From the NCBI GenBank assembly GCA_937911505.1, contig CALEMF010000061.1, forward strand, positions 33,769 to 97,768: DNA of 64,000 nt. Reading direction: 5' to 3'. Below, piece after piece: positions 44,467 to 53,238 of this stretch. The notes beneath the pieces were generated by a model that saw only the letters and a program-made list of their open reading frames with translations, did not search any database and had not been told where the DNA came from. Origin of the DNA: an uncultured Cytophagales bacterium. GTDB taxonomy: Bacteria > Bacteroidota > Bacteroidia > Cytophagales > Thermonemataceae. The position numbers and the translations under genes are program-made. How positions within the stretch are numbered: position 1 is the stretch's first letter; every line of letters starts with the position of its first letter.

Positions 44467-47400
44467 ATGAATCTAAGACGTTTTATTGAAAATATGGAAG
44501 TATCCCTTAAAGACCTTAAACCTGCCCTCCAAGAAACCTGGCAAAATCATTTTGTAGCAAGGGTTACACAGCCCTTGTATCAGCAACATCAATTCACGCA
44601 AAAGCTAAGCGAAAGTATTAGCGAATACCTACAAAAATCAACCCAAGGTAATAACCAATTGGAGGATGTCGAAAATATTTTACATTACAAAGACCAAGTC
44701 GCTTCTTCTTTACATACGCTATACAATAGCCTAGGGTTGCAAACCCCTGATTTTGATCATACTTTTGCCATTTATATACAAAAAACACAGGAAGTATACA
44801 GCCAGCTTCCTAAGGTAATAGTAGCCACACAGTTGGCAGAGCGCTTTCGTATTCTGAAAAAAGACGGTTGGGGAAGTCGCTTCGTGAAGTTATTTAAGAT
44901 TCCTGCCTATTACATCTCAAAGGGCTTGTTTCGACTCAAACACTTATTTAGCAAACATCCTCCTCAATACCCTTTTTGGCGTCATCGCATTCCTATCAGG
45001 CGTATGATTCGTTACTACTTTTTTGATGAGTTGGCTAAAAAGACTTCTCAATACACAGAGCGTGCCCACGAAAAAGTTTATGCTACCACTGAGCAGCTTC
45101 ATCAATTGGCGAAAGTAGTTGATTTCTGTCTCCATAAGCAGTGTTTCCAAGAGTGGGACGAGCAAGTCGACTGGGAAGCTTACTTGCAGGAGTTTGAAGC
45201 GGTAGCGAACAGCTTACAGACCCTTATCGACTTTCTCGAAAGAGAAATGCAGCAAGCTTTTCAACAGGTTTTTGATACTTTTAGTGAGGCGGTAGAAAAA
45301 GTAGATACCCTGGAGCTACAAAGAGGATACTTTACCCCTACAAGCCTTACTTTTAAGCGACAAAAAACCAACGAGCTCTACACAGAAATCAACCGAGGTT
45401 GGTACAACAGACTTTTTGTTCTCTTTGAAGATTGGCGCTTCGATCACGAGTTGTTTACCTTTCGCTATCGGGTGGCGCAAATTCGTATCAATACTACCAC
45501 GCTTTTTGAAGAAAAAATCACACAAAAGATTCTCCCTTTGATCGGCGAACTATGTGCTTTCCTATCCGCACATCAACAGCGCCTTAAGCGTTACACGCCC
45601 AAAGATGCTGATTACCTAGATAATCTTACCACAGAAAAAAAACGGATTAAAGAAGAGTTTAACGAACACATTATAGAAGAAATCCGGACGCACATTCATC
45701 AACAGCAGCTTCCAACACTCGTTGACCAAGTTGAAACAAAATTCAAAACCTTACTGGGTAAACTCACTGAACGGAAAACTTTAGTGGAGCACGGTGACTA
45801 CGACCAAGCCCTTACTAAAGAGGATGTGATAAGTATTATCCCTCATGAGCTCGTAGCATTTGAGCTCTTACCGCATTTTCTTCAAGCCAATGAAGCCATG
45901 AAAGAAGAGGTAGGTAGGAAGCTATTAAAGACCGACCAGACTTTGGTAGATGTATCTCAAATTGCCTATTTCAACATTGACTCTATTATCGAAATTGCAC
46001 AAAATGACCTTGAACAGGCTACCGAACTCAAGGAGATTATCCAGAAAGGTATTGAAAGAGATGTACATAAAATCAACGAGTTAAGAGACCAGTTACAAGA
46101 AACCGTACCGCTCTTTACCGAAAAGCTCCAAACTTCTGTCAGAACTTTTAGCCAAGGGATTATTGCACTTACTGAACATATAGAAGTCTTAGAGGTACGT
46201 AAGCGTATCCAGCAAATGAAGGCGCGAGAGGCTTCTCAACGTTTCCAAAATAAAATAGGTAATTTCTTTATCTACTTTATTCCTAATGCCGCCAAAACAC
46301 TCATAAGTATTTTTCAGCAATTTCAGGCGGGCTACCAGCAGCTTCGAGAACGCTATGGCCCTATGGACGTGACACCCCCACAAGATAAGTACAAGACGGT
46401 AGAGTTAGTTACCCAAACCCAAGCAGCGCTTGATAAACTGCCCTATGTATACCAGCGTCTATTTAGAATTAATACTTTAGAGACCAAAGCTCTTTTTAAA
46501 GGAAGAGAAAAAGAGATCAGTCAACTGAGCAAGGCGTATGAGTACTGGTTGAACGGGCGCTTTGCCCCTACCATTTTATTTGCCGAGAAAGGGAGTGGTC
46601 TTACAAGCCTTATTAATTTTTTCATTCAACGCGTAAAGCCTCAGTATCGGCTTATTCGAATGGATGAGGTACCCAAAATACAGCATCCACAAGATTTTAT
46701 CAATTTCTTTGTACAACACCTTCCTACGAAAGCCTCTATCGAAACCTTCGACGATTTGATTCAATATTTTGTCAAGCTTCCGCGTAAACACATTGTGATC
46801 TTAGAAAACCTAGAAAACTTTTATTTACGCAGCATCGATGGCTTCAACTGTATGAAAATGTACGTAGAGCTACTCGCTAAAACGAATAAGAATGTATTTT
46901 GGATAACGACTTGCTCTACTTACGCTTGGGATTACCTCAATAAAAGCCACCACTTTGCCAATTATTTTGGTTACTTAATTCCATTACGCAAGCTCAACCA
47001 TACAGAACTCGAGGAGATTATCTTGTACAGGCACGAAATGAGCGGTTTTGATGTTCGCTTTGAGCTTTCGGAAAAGGACTTAGAAAACAAGAAATTTAAA
47101 AAGATGTCTGGAGAGGAAAAGCAGGCGTCACTAAAGAAAGTTTATTTTAAACAGTTGGGTAAATTTGTGGAGGGTAATATAAGTCTTGCTTTTTCTTTTT
47201 GGTTACGCTCTACCAAAAAAGTAGTGAACAATACCATCAGCGTATCTTTTTTAGCAGATACTTACCTATCGCTGCCTAAGCAAATCAGTAACGAGAAAAT
47301 TTTTGCGCTCCATATGCTGCTATTACACGATGGTCTGTCGGAAGAGCATATGGCACAGGTAAGTAGGAAAGATGTAGCTGAAAGCCGTCTACTACTTATG

Positions 47401-47511
47401 CTACTAGTAGAGGAAGGGCTTGTATTATTATCAGAAGGTATTTATACCATTAACCCTTTGTTTTACAGACAGGTAGTTCACTTACTTACTGAGAAAAATA
47501 TCATACATTAG
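44467..47511 (+). CDS. Giant helical protein with C-terminal AAA/STAND-like NTPase domain
   Basis: 1014 residues. Residues 1 to about 640 are almost all alpha-helical, charged and partly coiled-coil, with two amphipathic segments (FVKLFKIPAYYISKGLF; FIYFIPNAAKTLISIF) that might touch membranes. From about 677 an Orc/AAA_16-like module starts (LFKGREKEISQL), with a Walker A-like AEKGSGLTSL (705-714; the usual K-T/S is replaced by L-T) and HIVILENLENFYL (about 772-784) as Walker B-like. A winged-helix-like C-terminus (about 930-1014) follows. ATP hydrolysis is therefore doubtful. MscS follows after 25 nt. I do not know its function. Confidence 0.72.
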   Translation: MNLRRFIENMEVSLKDLKPALQETWQNHFVARVTQPLYQQHQFTQKLSESISEYLQKSTQGNNQLEDVENILHYKDQVASSLHTLYNSLGLQTPDFDHTFAIYIQKTQEVYSQLPKVIVATQLAERFRILKKDGWGSRFVKLFKIPAYYISKGLFRLKHLFSKHPPQYPFWRHRIPIRRMIRYYFFDELAKKTSQYTERAHEKVYATTEQLHQLAKVVDFCLHKQCFQEWDEQVDWEAYLQEFEAVANSLQTLIDFLEREMQQAFQQVFDTFSEAVEKVDTLELQRGYFTPTSLTFKRQKTNELYTEINRGWYNRLFVLFEDWRFDHELFTFRYRVAQIRINTTTLFEEKITQKILPLIGELCAFLSAHQQRLKRYTPKDADYLDNLTTEKKRIKEEFNEHIIEEIRTHIHQQQLPTLVDQVETKFKTLLGKLTERKTLVEHGDYDQALTKEDVISIIPHELVAFELLPHFLQANEAMKEEVGRKLLKTDQTLVDVSQIAYFNIDSIIEIAQNDLEQATELKEIIQKGIERDVHKINELRDQLQETVPLFTEKLQTSVRTFSQGIIALTEHIEVLEVRKRIQQMKAREASQRFQNKIGNFFIYFIPNAAKTLISIFQQFQAGYQQLRERYGPMDVTPPQDKYKTVELVTQTQAALDKLPYVYQRLFRINTLETKALFKGREKEISQLSKAYEYWLNGRFAPTILFAEKGSGLTSLINFFIQRVKPQYRLIRMDEVPKIQHPQDFINFFVQHLPTKASIETFDDLIQYFVKLPRKHIVILENLENFYLRSIDGFNCMKMYVELLAKTNKNVFWITTCSTYAWDYLNKSHHFANYFGYLIPLRKLNHTELEEIILYRHEMSGFDVRFELSEKDLENKKFKKMSGEEKQASLKKVYFKQLGKFVEGNISLAFSFWLRSTKKVVNNTISVSFLADTYLSLPKQISNEKIFALHMLLLHDGLSEEHMAQVSRKDVAESRLLLMLLVEEGLVLLSEGIYTINPLFYRQVVHLLTEKNIIH

Positions 47512-47536
47512 TACATAAGAGTTCTTTCAAATCCAT

Positions 47537-48682
47537 ATGTTAAAAACTTTTTCTGAGATGAGACCGCTTTTAATACTCATATTGTTGCTTACCGGCATAG
47601 GCCAAGGGTGGGCGCAAGAGATAACCGCCGATTCTACCACCGTTCCTTTAGTAGTAGACTCCCTAGTGGCAGATACGCCTACCATTGTACCTACAGAGCA
47701 AGAACAGGTAAAGCAACTGGAAGAGCGCCTTACCCAACAACAATCGCAACAAGATACTATCACCAACCAATTGATGAGTACCCAAAAGACGCTCTCACAA
47801 AAGCAACAGCAAATTGATAGTCTTGAGCAAGTAGCTAAGACCCGTATGAGTGTGTTGCAGGAGCAAATCACACGGTTAGATACACTTTTTCGTACTCAGG
47901 AGGAAGTGCCCACTACAGAAGAAATCAGTACCTATCTTTCAGGGAATCGGGTACTCTTAGCGCTCTTTCTTATTGCAGTCGCCTATGTTTTAACGCGCTT
48001 GGTACGTACGGTTTTTAGCATATTGGCGCAACGGAAACCACAGAATCGTACGCTTTACAAAAACTTGATTCCCATCACCAAAACAAGTATTTGGTTACTC
48101 ACAAGCTCTATTCTTATTGCAGGAATTTTTCATTTGCCCCTCGAAGCGATTCTTATTCTACTGGCAATTATAGGTATTATTGTCATTTTCAGCGCACAAG
48201 ATACCTTTAGAAACTTATTTGGCGGCATCCAAATATTGATTGATACGCCATTTCAACTCGGTGATAGTATTCAGATAAGTGAGCACTACGGTAAAGTAGT
48301 GAAGATAGGCTTACTTTCTACACGGCTTGTCACTAGCAGTGATACCCATATCAATATTCCTAACAGGATGATCATCACACATTTGCTTACCAACACCAAC
48401 ATGGGTACTACTCATCGACAAATGGCCGCTGAAATCTACCTATCGCCTTCTACCAATATTCATCGTGTAAAACAAATTGCCTTGGAAGCCGCTCAAACCT
48501 CCCAGTACGTCTACATCAACAAGCCCATTACGATTTGGCTTTCCAATGAGCTGAAAAAAGATACACCCTACTTGAAGCTTACCATCAAAGCTTACGTACT
48601 AGACATTGCTTATGAATTTGACTTCAAAAGTGATGTAACGGAGGTAGTTTTAACTGAGATTTACAGGCAAAAGGTGGTTTGA
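47537..48682 (+). CDS. MscS-family mechanosensitive channel with coiled-coil N-terminal domain
   Basis: 381 residues. Signal peptide or first helix (about 10-26), an extracytoplasmic Gln-rich coiled coil (about 45-115), three transmembrane helices (about 133-220) and the MscS beta domain (FGGIQILIDTPFQLGDSIQI, then the NIPNRMI motif). The channel gates in response to membrane tension. The coiled coil before the channel is not part of classic MscS and may sense or bridge. The gene is probably cotranscribed with the giant NTPase-like gene 25 nt upstream. Confidence 0.85.
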   Translation: MLKTFSEMRPLLILILLLTGIGQGWAQEITADSTTVPLVVDSLVADTPTIVPTEQEQVKQLEERLTQQQSQQDTITNQLMSTQKTLSQKQQQIDSLEQVAKTRMSVLQEQITRLDTLFRTQEEVPTTEEISTYLSGNRVLLALFLIAVAYVLTRLVRTVFSILAQRKPQNRTLYKNLIPITKTSIWLLTSSILIAGIFHLPLEAILILLAIIGIIVIFSAQDTFRNLFGGIQILIDTPFQLGDSIQISEHYGKVVKIGLLSTRLVTSSDTHINIPNRMIITHLLTNTNMGTTHRQMAAEIYLSPSTNIHRVKQIALEAAQTSQYVYINKPITIWLSNELKKDTPYLKLTIKAYVLDIAYEFDFKSDVTEVVLTEIYRQKVV

Positions 48683-48889
48683 GTGGAGAGCGGAAACAGG
48701 ACGTTAGACACAAGAAGAAAGATATAAGAAGACAGTACATTAGGGATACAATGAGATAAAAGATTTAAAAATGAACGATGTCACAAACGAATGTTAGAAG
48801 AAGCCTATTTTTCATCTATTCACGTATTCGCTTAATTACTCCTTCACACATTATCTTTTTCTCCCTGTCTTGCGTCTTGTTTCTTACGC
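48683..48889. repeat. Purine-rich/pyrimidine-rich intergenic repeat between convergent genes
   Basis: The first half (to about 48780) is built of short purine-rich variants (AGACACAAGAAGAAAGA; TATAAGAAGACAG); the second half is pyrimidine-rich and, read on the minus strand, shows the same kind (AAGAAACAAGACGCAAGACAG). Together they could form a long imperfect hairpin between MscS and dnaB. No gene is present. Confidence 0.45.
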
Positions 48890-50467
48890 CTAAAAAGGAG
48901 CATTCTCTTCCAAATCGTCGTTTTTATTATTTTTATTGAGTTTACTTTCTATGGTGATTGTGTTCACGTTATCACCACTGAATTCACTAGGAATCTGCGT
49001 AGTAGGGAAACTTGAAGGTTCTGCTACACTTTCGACTCCTCCGAAGTTGTAAGCATCGTTGAGGTTTACGAATTTTGTGTATTTCCCTAAGAACCGTAAG
49101 GTTACGTTATCCAATGAGCCATTTCTGTGCTTCGCGATAATAATCTCCCCTAGCCCAGTTGTGGCATTGCCCATTTCGTCTTGGGTAATCCCATAGTACT
49201 CAGGACGATACAAGAAACAAACCATGTCAGCATCTTGCTCAATAGAGCCAGACTCCCTAAGGTCAGAGAGTTGTGGTTTCTTATCTCCTCCCCTTGTTTC
49301 TACAGCACGACTCAACTGAGACAAAGCGATTACGCATATCTCCAGCTCTTTCGCAATTCCTTTGAGTGATCGAGAAATATAAGCAATCTCTTGCTCCCGA
49401 TTTCCCTTACCGATATCACCTGCCGTCATTAGTTGCAGGTAATCGACAATGAGTAATTGAATGTCGTGTTGGGCTTTCAAGCGTCTTGCTTTTGCTCTAA
49501 GTTCTAATACAGAGAGTGCAGGCGTATCATCGATAAAGATAGGTGCTTGTGCCAAAGGGGTAATCTTGGTGTGCAATTGTTGCCACTCATAATCTAGCAA
49601 CGTCCCTTTTTTAATCTTCTCACTTTCCAGTTCTGCCTCAGCAGAAATCAAACGATTGACCAACTGCACAGAGGACATCTCCAAAGAAAAAATCGCCACA
49701 GGTACTTCAAACTCTACTGCTGCGTTGCGTGCTACCGTCACCACGAAAGCGGTTTTACCCATCGCTGGACGCGCTGCTAAAATAATCAGGTCTGACTTTT
49801 GCCATCCAGACGTTACCCGATCTAGGTCTGTAAAACCAGAAGGAATACCCGTAAGCCCATCTTCTTTGTTTTTCTTTTGTTCTAGCTCGCTGATCGCCTG
49901 ATGCATGATATCGCGCATGCTTACTACATTTTTACGAATATTACCCGCCGCAATTTCGAAAAGCGCTTGCTCCATTTCATCCAATAGTTGAAATACATCG
50001 GTGGTATCTTCAAAAGCAGCGGTAGACATCTTATCTGCTACACTAATCAAATCGCGCTTCATGGCATACTGCACAAGCAGGTGGGCATGGTACTCAATAT
50101 TCGCAGCAGAATTCACCTTAGAGGTAAGCTCTGCAATAATATAAGCGCCTCCTACAAACTCCAGCTTACCCATGCTTTGCAGCTTTTGCTTTACAGTAAG
50201 GATATCAATCCCTTCTGCATTTTTGAAAAGCTCCGTAATAGCTTTATAAATCTCCTGATGAGCGGGCCGATAGAAAGACTCAGGACGTAGCACATCTACT
50301 ACATCCGTGATGGCATCTTTCTCTAACATGAGCGCTCCTAGTACTGCCTCTTCAAGCTCTATGGCTTGTGGTAACATTTTGTTAATAGCACCTGAGGTGG
50401 GTTTGTTGAGCTTACTGTTCAGCTTTTTTGTTCGATTTGTATTATTATCATCAAATGCCATTTCCAT
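48890..50467 (-). CDS. dnaB: Replicative DNA helicase DnaB
   Basis: 525 residues. N-terminal helical domain (PQAIELEEAVLGALMLEKDA), RecA-like core with Walker A ARPAMGKTAF (about 231-240), Walker B LLIVDYLQLM and the arginine-finger region DLRESGSIEQDADMV, KHRNGSLD motif near the end. No intein is present. It unwinds DNA at the replication fork and recruits primase. Two possible starts, ATG 50467 and ATG 50461. The TAACTTTG box at 50473-50480 on the same strand lies so close that a very short or absent leader is possible. Confidence 0.95.
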   Translation of the reverse strand: MEMAFDDNNTNRTKKLNSKLNKPTSGAINKMLPQAIELEEAVLGALMLEKDAITDVVDVLRPESFYRPAHQEIYKAITELFKNAEGIDILTVKQKLQSMGKLEFVGGAYIIAELTSKVNSAANIEYHAHLLVQYAMKRDLISVADKMSTAAFEDTTDVFQLLDEMEQALFEIAAGNIRKNVVSMRDIMHQAISELEQKKNKEDGLTGIPSGFTDLDRVTSGWQKSDLIILAARPAMGKTAFVVTVARNAAVEFEVPVAIFSLEMSSVQLVNRLISAEAELESEKIKKGTLLDYEWQQLHTKITPLAQAPIFIDDTPALSVLELRAKARRLKAQHDIQLLIVDYLQLMTAGDIGKGNREQEIAYISRSLKGIAKELEICVIALSQLSRAVETRGGDKKPQLSDLRESGSIEQDADMVCFLYRPEYYGITQDEMGNATTGLGEIIIAKHRNGSLDNVTLRFLGKYTKFVNLNDAYNFGGVESVAEPSSFPTTQIPSEFSGDNVNTITIESKLNKNNKNDDLEENAPF

Positions 50468-50527
50468 TAAGACAAAGTTAAAAAAACGTACACAATCTAT
50501 AGCTTTTTTTCCAAAATTATTATCAAA

Positions 50528-50558
50528 TTTGTCCCCTAGCTATTTTGTGCTAAATTTG
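50528..50558 (+). promoter_or_regulatory. Putative promoter upstream of Mpl-type ligase
   Basis: TTTG (50528-50531), 19-nt spacer, TAAATTTG (50551-50558): a full match to the Bacteroidetes -33/-7 pattern, giving a leader of about 175-180 nt before ATG 50743. A second TAACTTTG lies at 50571-50578. Confidence 0.5.
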
Positions 50559-50742
50559 GAATTTATTACTTAACTTTGGTGAGTACAAAGAAAAAATAAG
50601 ACTGCTATTGTTAAATTAGCTTTATCTTTACTTTACGAAAATACGATCTATTAGTTGTGCTTGTGTCGTAAAAAAGTCGCTGTACTTTGTATTGGTGCGT
50701 TCAGTTGAAAGCAGCACAAATATTTTATTTTGAAAGATAACA

Positions 50743-52125
50743 ATGACAAACAAAATTCAACGCATTCACTTTATAGCAATTGGCGGAAGTGCTATGCATA
50801 ACTTAGCCATTGCATTACATCAAAAGGGCGCTAAAGTAAGTGGCTCTGATGATGATTTTTTTGATCCCTCCTTGAGTCGCCTCAAAGCGCATGGGCTACT
50901 CCCTGAAGCCAAAGGGTGGTTTCCAGAAAAAATTACCCGAGACTTAGATGCTATCATTGTGGGAATGCACGCCCGTAAGGATAATCCAGAGGTCATCAAG
51001 GCAAGAGAACTAGAAATTCCGCTCTACTCTTTTCCTGAATATATGTATATGGCCTCCCAAGATAAACACCGTATTGTCATTGCAGGAAGCCACGGAAAGA
51101 CAACCATCACCGCGATGGTGATGCACGTTTTAAAGCACCTTGGGCGTGATTTCGATTATATTGTAGGCGCCTCTATAGAGGGTTTTGACGTAATGGTAAA
51201 ACTGACGGAAGAAGCTCCTATTCTTATTGCTGAAGGAGATGAATACCCTGCTTCGCCATTAGCACCAAAACCTAAGTTCCTTTACTACAAGCCTCATATT
51301 GCTTTAATAAGTGGTATTGCTTGGGATCACGTCAATGTGTATGCTTCAGAAAATGACTATGTACGCCAGTTTGATAAGCTCGTCGATGCCTTACCGAAAG
51401 GGGGTGCACTGATCTACAACGATGAAGACCCTATTGTTACGATAGTTTGTGGGAAAGAACGCCCAGATGTCACTCGCTATTCTTACAAAGCGCACCCTTA
51501 CAAGGTAATAGAGGGGAAAACCTCACTTACTACTAAAGAACAAGCGTACCCTGTAGCGATATTTGGAGAGCATAACATGAAAAATATCAACGGAGCTAGA
51601 ATGATCTGCCATCGCTTGGGCATTACTGATGAGGACTTTTACGCAGCTATTCAGCACTTTAAAGGCGCTGCCAACCGACTGGAGTTGGTAGCAGAGAACG
51701 AGCATACCGTAGTGTACAAGGATTTTGCTCATGCGCCTTCTAAGTTAAAGGCTACCTCTAAGGCTATGAAAAAGCAGTATCCTGACCGCGACTTAGTGGC
51801 TTGTATAGAGCTTCATACTTTTAGTAGCCTCAATAAAGACTTTATTGAACAATACAAGGGTACCTTCTCAGCAGCCGATCTCCCTATTGTATATTTCAAT
51901 CCAAAGACGGTTGCACATAAACGATTATCTTCTTTGAGTGAACAAGACATCAAAACAGCCTTTAATCAACCTAATTTAGTGGTTTTTGATGATACCGAGC
52001 AACTTTCTTCTTTCTTATTAAAGCAACACTGGGAAAAGAAAAATTTATTGATGATGAGCGCAGGTAGCTTTAACAACCTTGACTTAGAACAACTGGCGCA
52101 GCAGGTAGTCAATCATCACGAATAA
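50743..52125 (+). CDS. mpl: Mpl-type Mur ligase (murein tripeptide recycling)
   Basis: 460 residues with the three Mur ligase domains: an N-terminal Rossmann part (IHFIAIGGSAMHNLAIALHQ), the ATP site AGSHGKTT (114-121, Lys119), and a C-terminal domain with KDFAHAPSKLKAT. The sequence fits UDP-N-acetylmuramate:L-alanyl-gamma-D-glutamyl-meso-diaminopimelate ligase, which reuses cell-wall tripeptide, and differs from MurC by the long acceptor insertion (EGDEYPASPLAPKPKFLYYK). It is a single-gene unit between dnaB and a strong terminator. Confidence 0.85.
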   Translation: MTNKIQRIHFIAIGGSAMHNLAIALHQKGAKVSGSDDDFFDPSLSRLKAHGLLPEAKGWFPEKITRDLDAIIVGMHARKDNPEVIKARELEIPLYSFPEYMYMASQDKHRIVIAGSHGKTTITAMVMHVLKHLGRDFDYIVGASIEGFDVMVKLTEEAPILIAEGDEYPASPLAPKPKFLYYKPHIALISGIAWDHVNVYASENDYVRQFDKLVDALPKGGALIYNDEDPIVTIVCGKERPDVTRYSYKAHPYKVIEGKTSLTTKEQAYPVAIFGEHNMKNINGARMICHRLGITDEDFYAAIQHFKGAANRLELVAENEHTVVYKDFAHAPSKLKATSKAMKKQYPDRDLVACIELHTFSSLNKDFIEQYKGTFSAADLPIVYFNPKTVAHKRLSSLSEQDIKTAFNQPNLVVFDDTEQLSSFLLKQHWEKKNLLMMSAGSFNNLDLEQLAQQVVNHHE

Positions 52126-52138
52126 ATTAAAAGATAAA

Positions 52139-52174
52139 ATCCTACAATACTGCTTTTATACAATATTGTAGGAT
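52139..52174. terminator. Bidirectional terminator between mpl and bdh genes
   Basis: A perfect 11-bp stem (52139-52149 with 52164-52174) with a 14-nt loop; the T-rich tail is on the minus strand. Confidence 0.7.
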
Positions 52175-52194
52175 GAATGCTAGCACAAATAATT

Positions 52195-52983
52195 CTAGCG
52201 TGCTGTCCAGCCGCCATCGACAGGAATAGATACGCCTGTAATCATCTTCGCCTCGTCTGATGCCAAGAAAACAGCCAAGGCGCCCAATTCGTGTACTTGT
52301 GCAAAGTCTTTGATCGCATGTTTATAAAGCATCACTTTCTCTACTACTTCGTCTCTTTCCATATTGTGTGCCTTCATTTGGTCTTCAATCTGGTTCTGTA
52401 CAAGCGGGGTCATTACATAGCCGGGGCAAATAGCATTACATGTAATGCCATGAGGCGCTCCTTCAAGTGCTAAAGTCTTCGTAAGGCCCGTCACGCCGTG
52501 CTTAGAAGAAACGTAAGCTGATTTGAACTCAGAAGCCCTTAGTGCGTGAGCAGAAGTGAGGTTGATGATACGTCCGAAACCACGCGATTTCATTCCCTTC
52601 CACACTGCTTTACTTGTATGAAAAGCAGCCGTTAGATTAATTGCAATAATCGCGTCCCACTTTTCTTCTGGAAACTCATCAATGGGAGATACGTGCTGAA
52701 TACCCGCATTATTGACCAGTACATCTACTTGGCCAAAATCTTTTTCTGCCCAAGCACACATCTCTCTGATTTCCTCAGGTTTCATCATGTTGGCTGGAGA
52801 AAACAAGGTTTTTACTTCATAGCGTTCTGCTGTTTTTTTTGCTACTTCTTCTGCTGCATTTTTTTCCTTTTCGTCTCTTGCCAATCCGTTGAACATAATA
52901 TTATACCCTGCTCCTGCTAAGGATTCTGCCATACCCAAACCAATACCGCTGGTACTTCCTGTAATGATTGCCGCTTTCGCCAT
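52195..52983 (-). CDS. 3-hydroxybutyrate dehydrogenase-like SDR
   Basis: 262 residues. Motifs: ITGSTSGIGLGMAE, VNNAGIQHVSPIDEFPEEKW, NLTSAHALRASEFKSAYVSS with the following K, and the PGYVMTPLV loop with the long QNQIEDQMK insertion. The IQHVSPIDEFPEEKWDAIIA segment and insert are typical of D-beta-hydroxybutyrate dehydrogenase, converting 3-hydroxybutyrate to acetoacetate with NAD. No PHB depolymerase or CoA-transferase gene is adjacent. Confidence 0.87.
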   Translation of the reverse strand: MAKAAIITGSTSGIGLGMAESLAGAGYNIMFNGLARDEKEKNAAEEVAKKTAERYEVKTLFSPANMMKPEEIREMCAWAEKDFGQVDVLVNNAGIQHVSPIDEFPEEKWDAIIAINLTAAFHTSKAVWKGMKSRGFGRIINLTSAHALRASEFKSAYVSSKHGVTGLTKTLALEGAPHGITCNAICPGYVMTPLVQNQIEDQMKAHNMERDEVVEKVMLYKHAIKDFAQVHELGALAVFLASDEAKMITGVSIPVDGGWTAR

Positions 52984-53034
52984 AGTTTTAGTAAATCTTA
53001 GAAGTTTAAAAAAATTGAAAGATGGCTAATAATA

Positions 53035-53042
53035 CAAATTTA
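53035..53042 (-). promoter_or_regulatory. Putative -7 box of hydroxybutyrate dehydrogenase gene
   Basis: The minus strand reads TAAATTTG 52 nt before the ATG; no clear -33 element at the usual distance. Confidence 0.35.
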
Positions 53043-53238
53043 TCTCCTCTTGCCAAAGCGTAAAGCGCGCTGTTTGGAGAGAAAAATTGATCGCTTTTTT
53101 CTGTGTCTTAACGTTAATAGATGATTTTTTTACTTTTTCGTGAAAATTATTTTGAATCACAACAGGAATTCCAGATATTTAGTACTATACTTAATTTATA
53201 GACTATATATACTTTACCTTCATAAATCCTTTTCAACC

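Noticed and set aside
48890..50467. Intein in DnaB
   Set aside because: Length and continuous motifs show an uninterrupted helicase.
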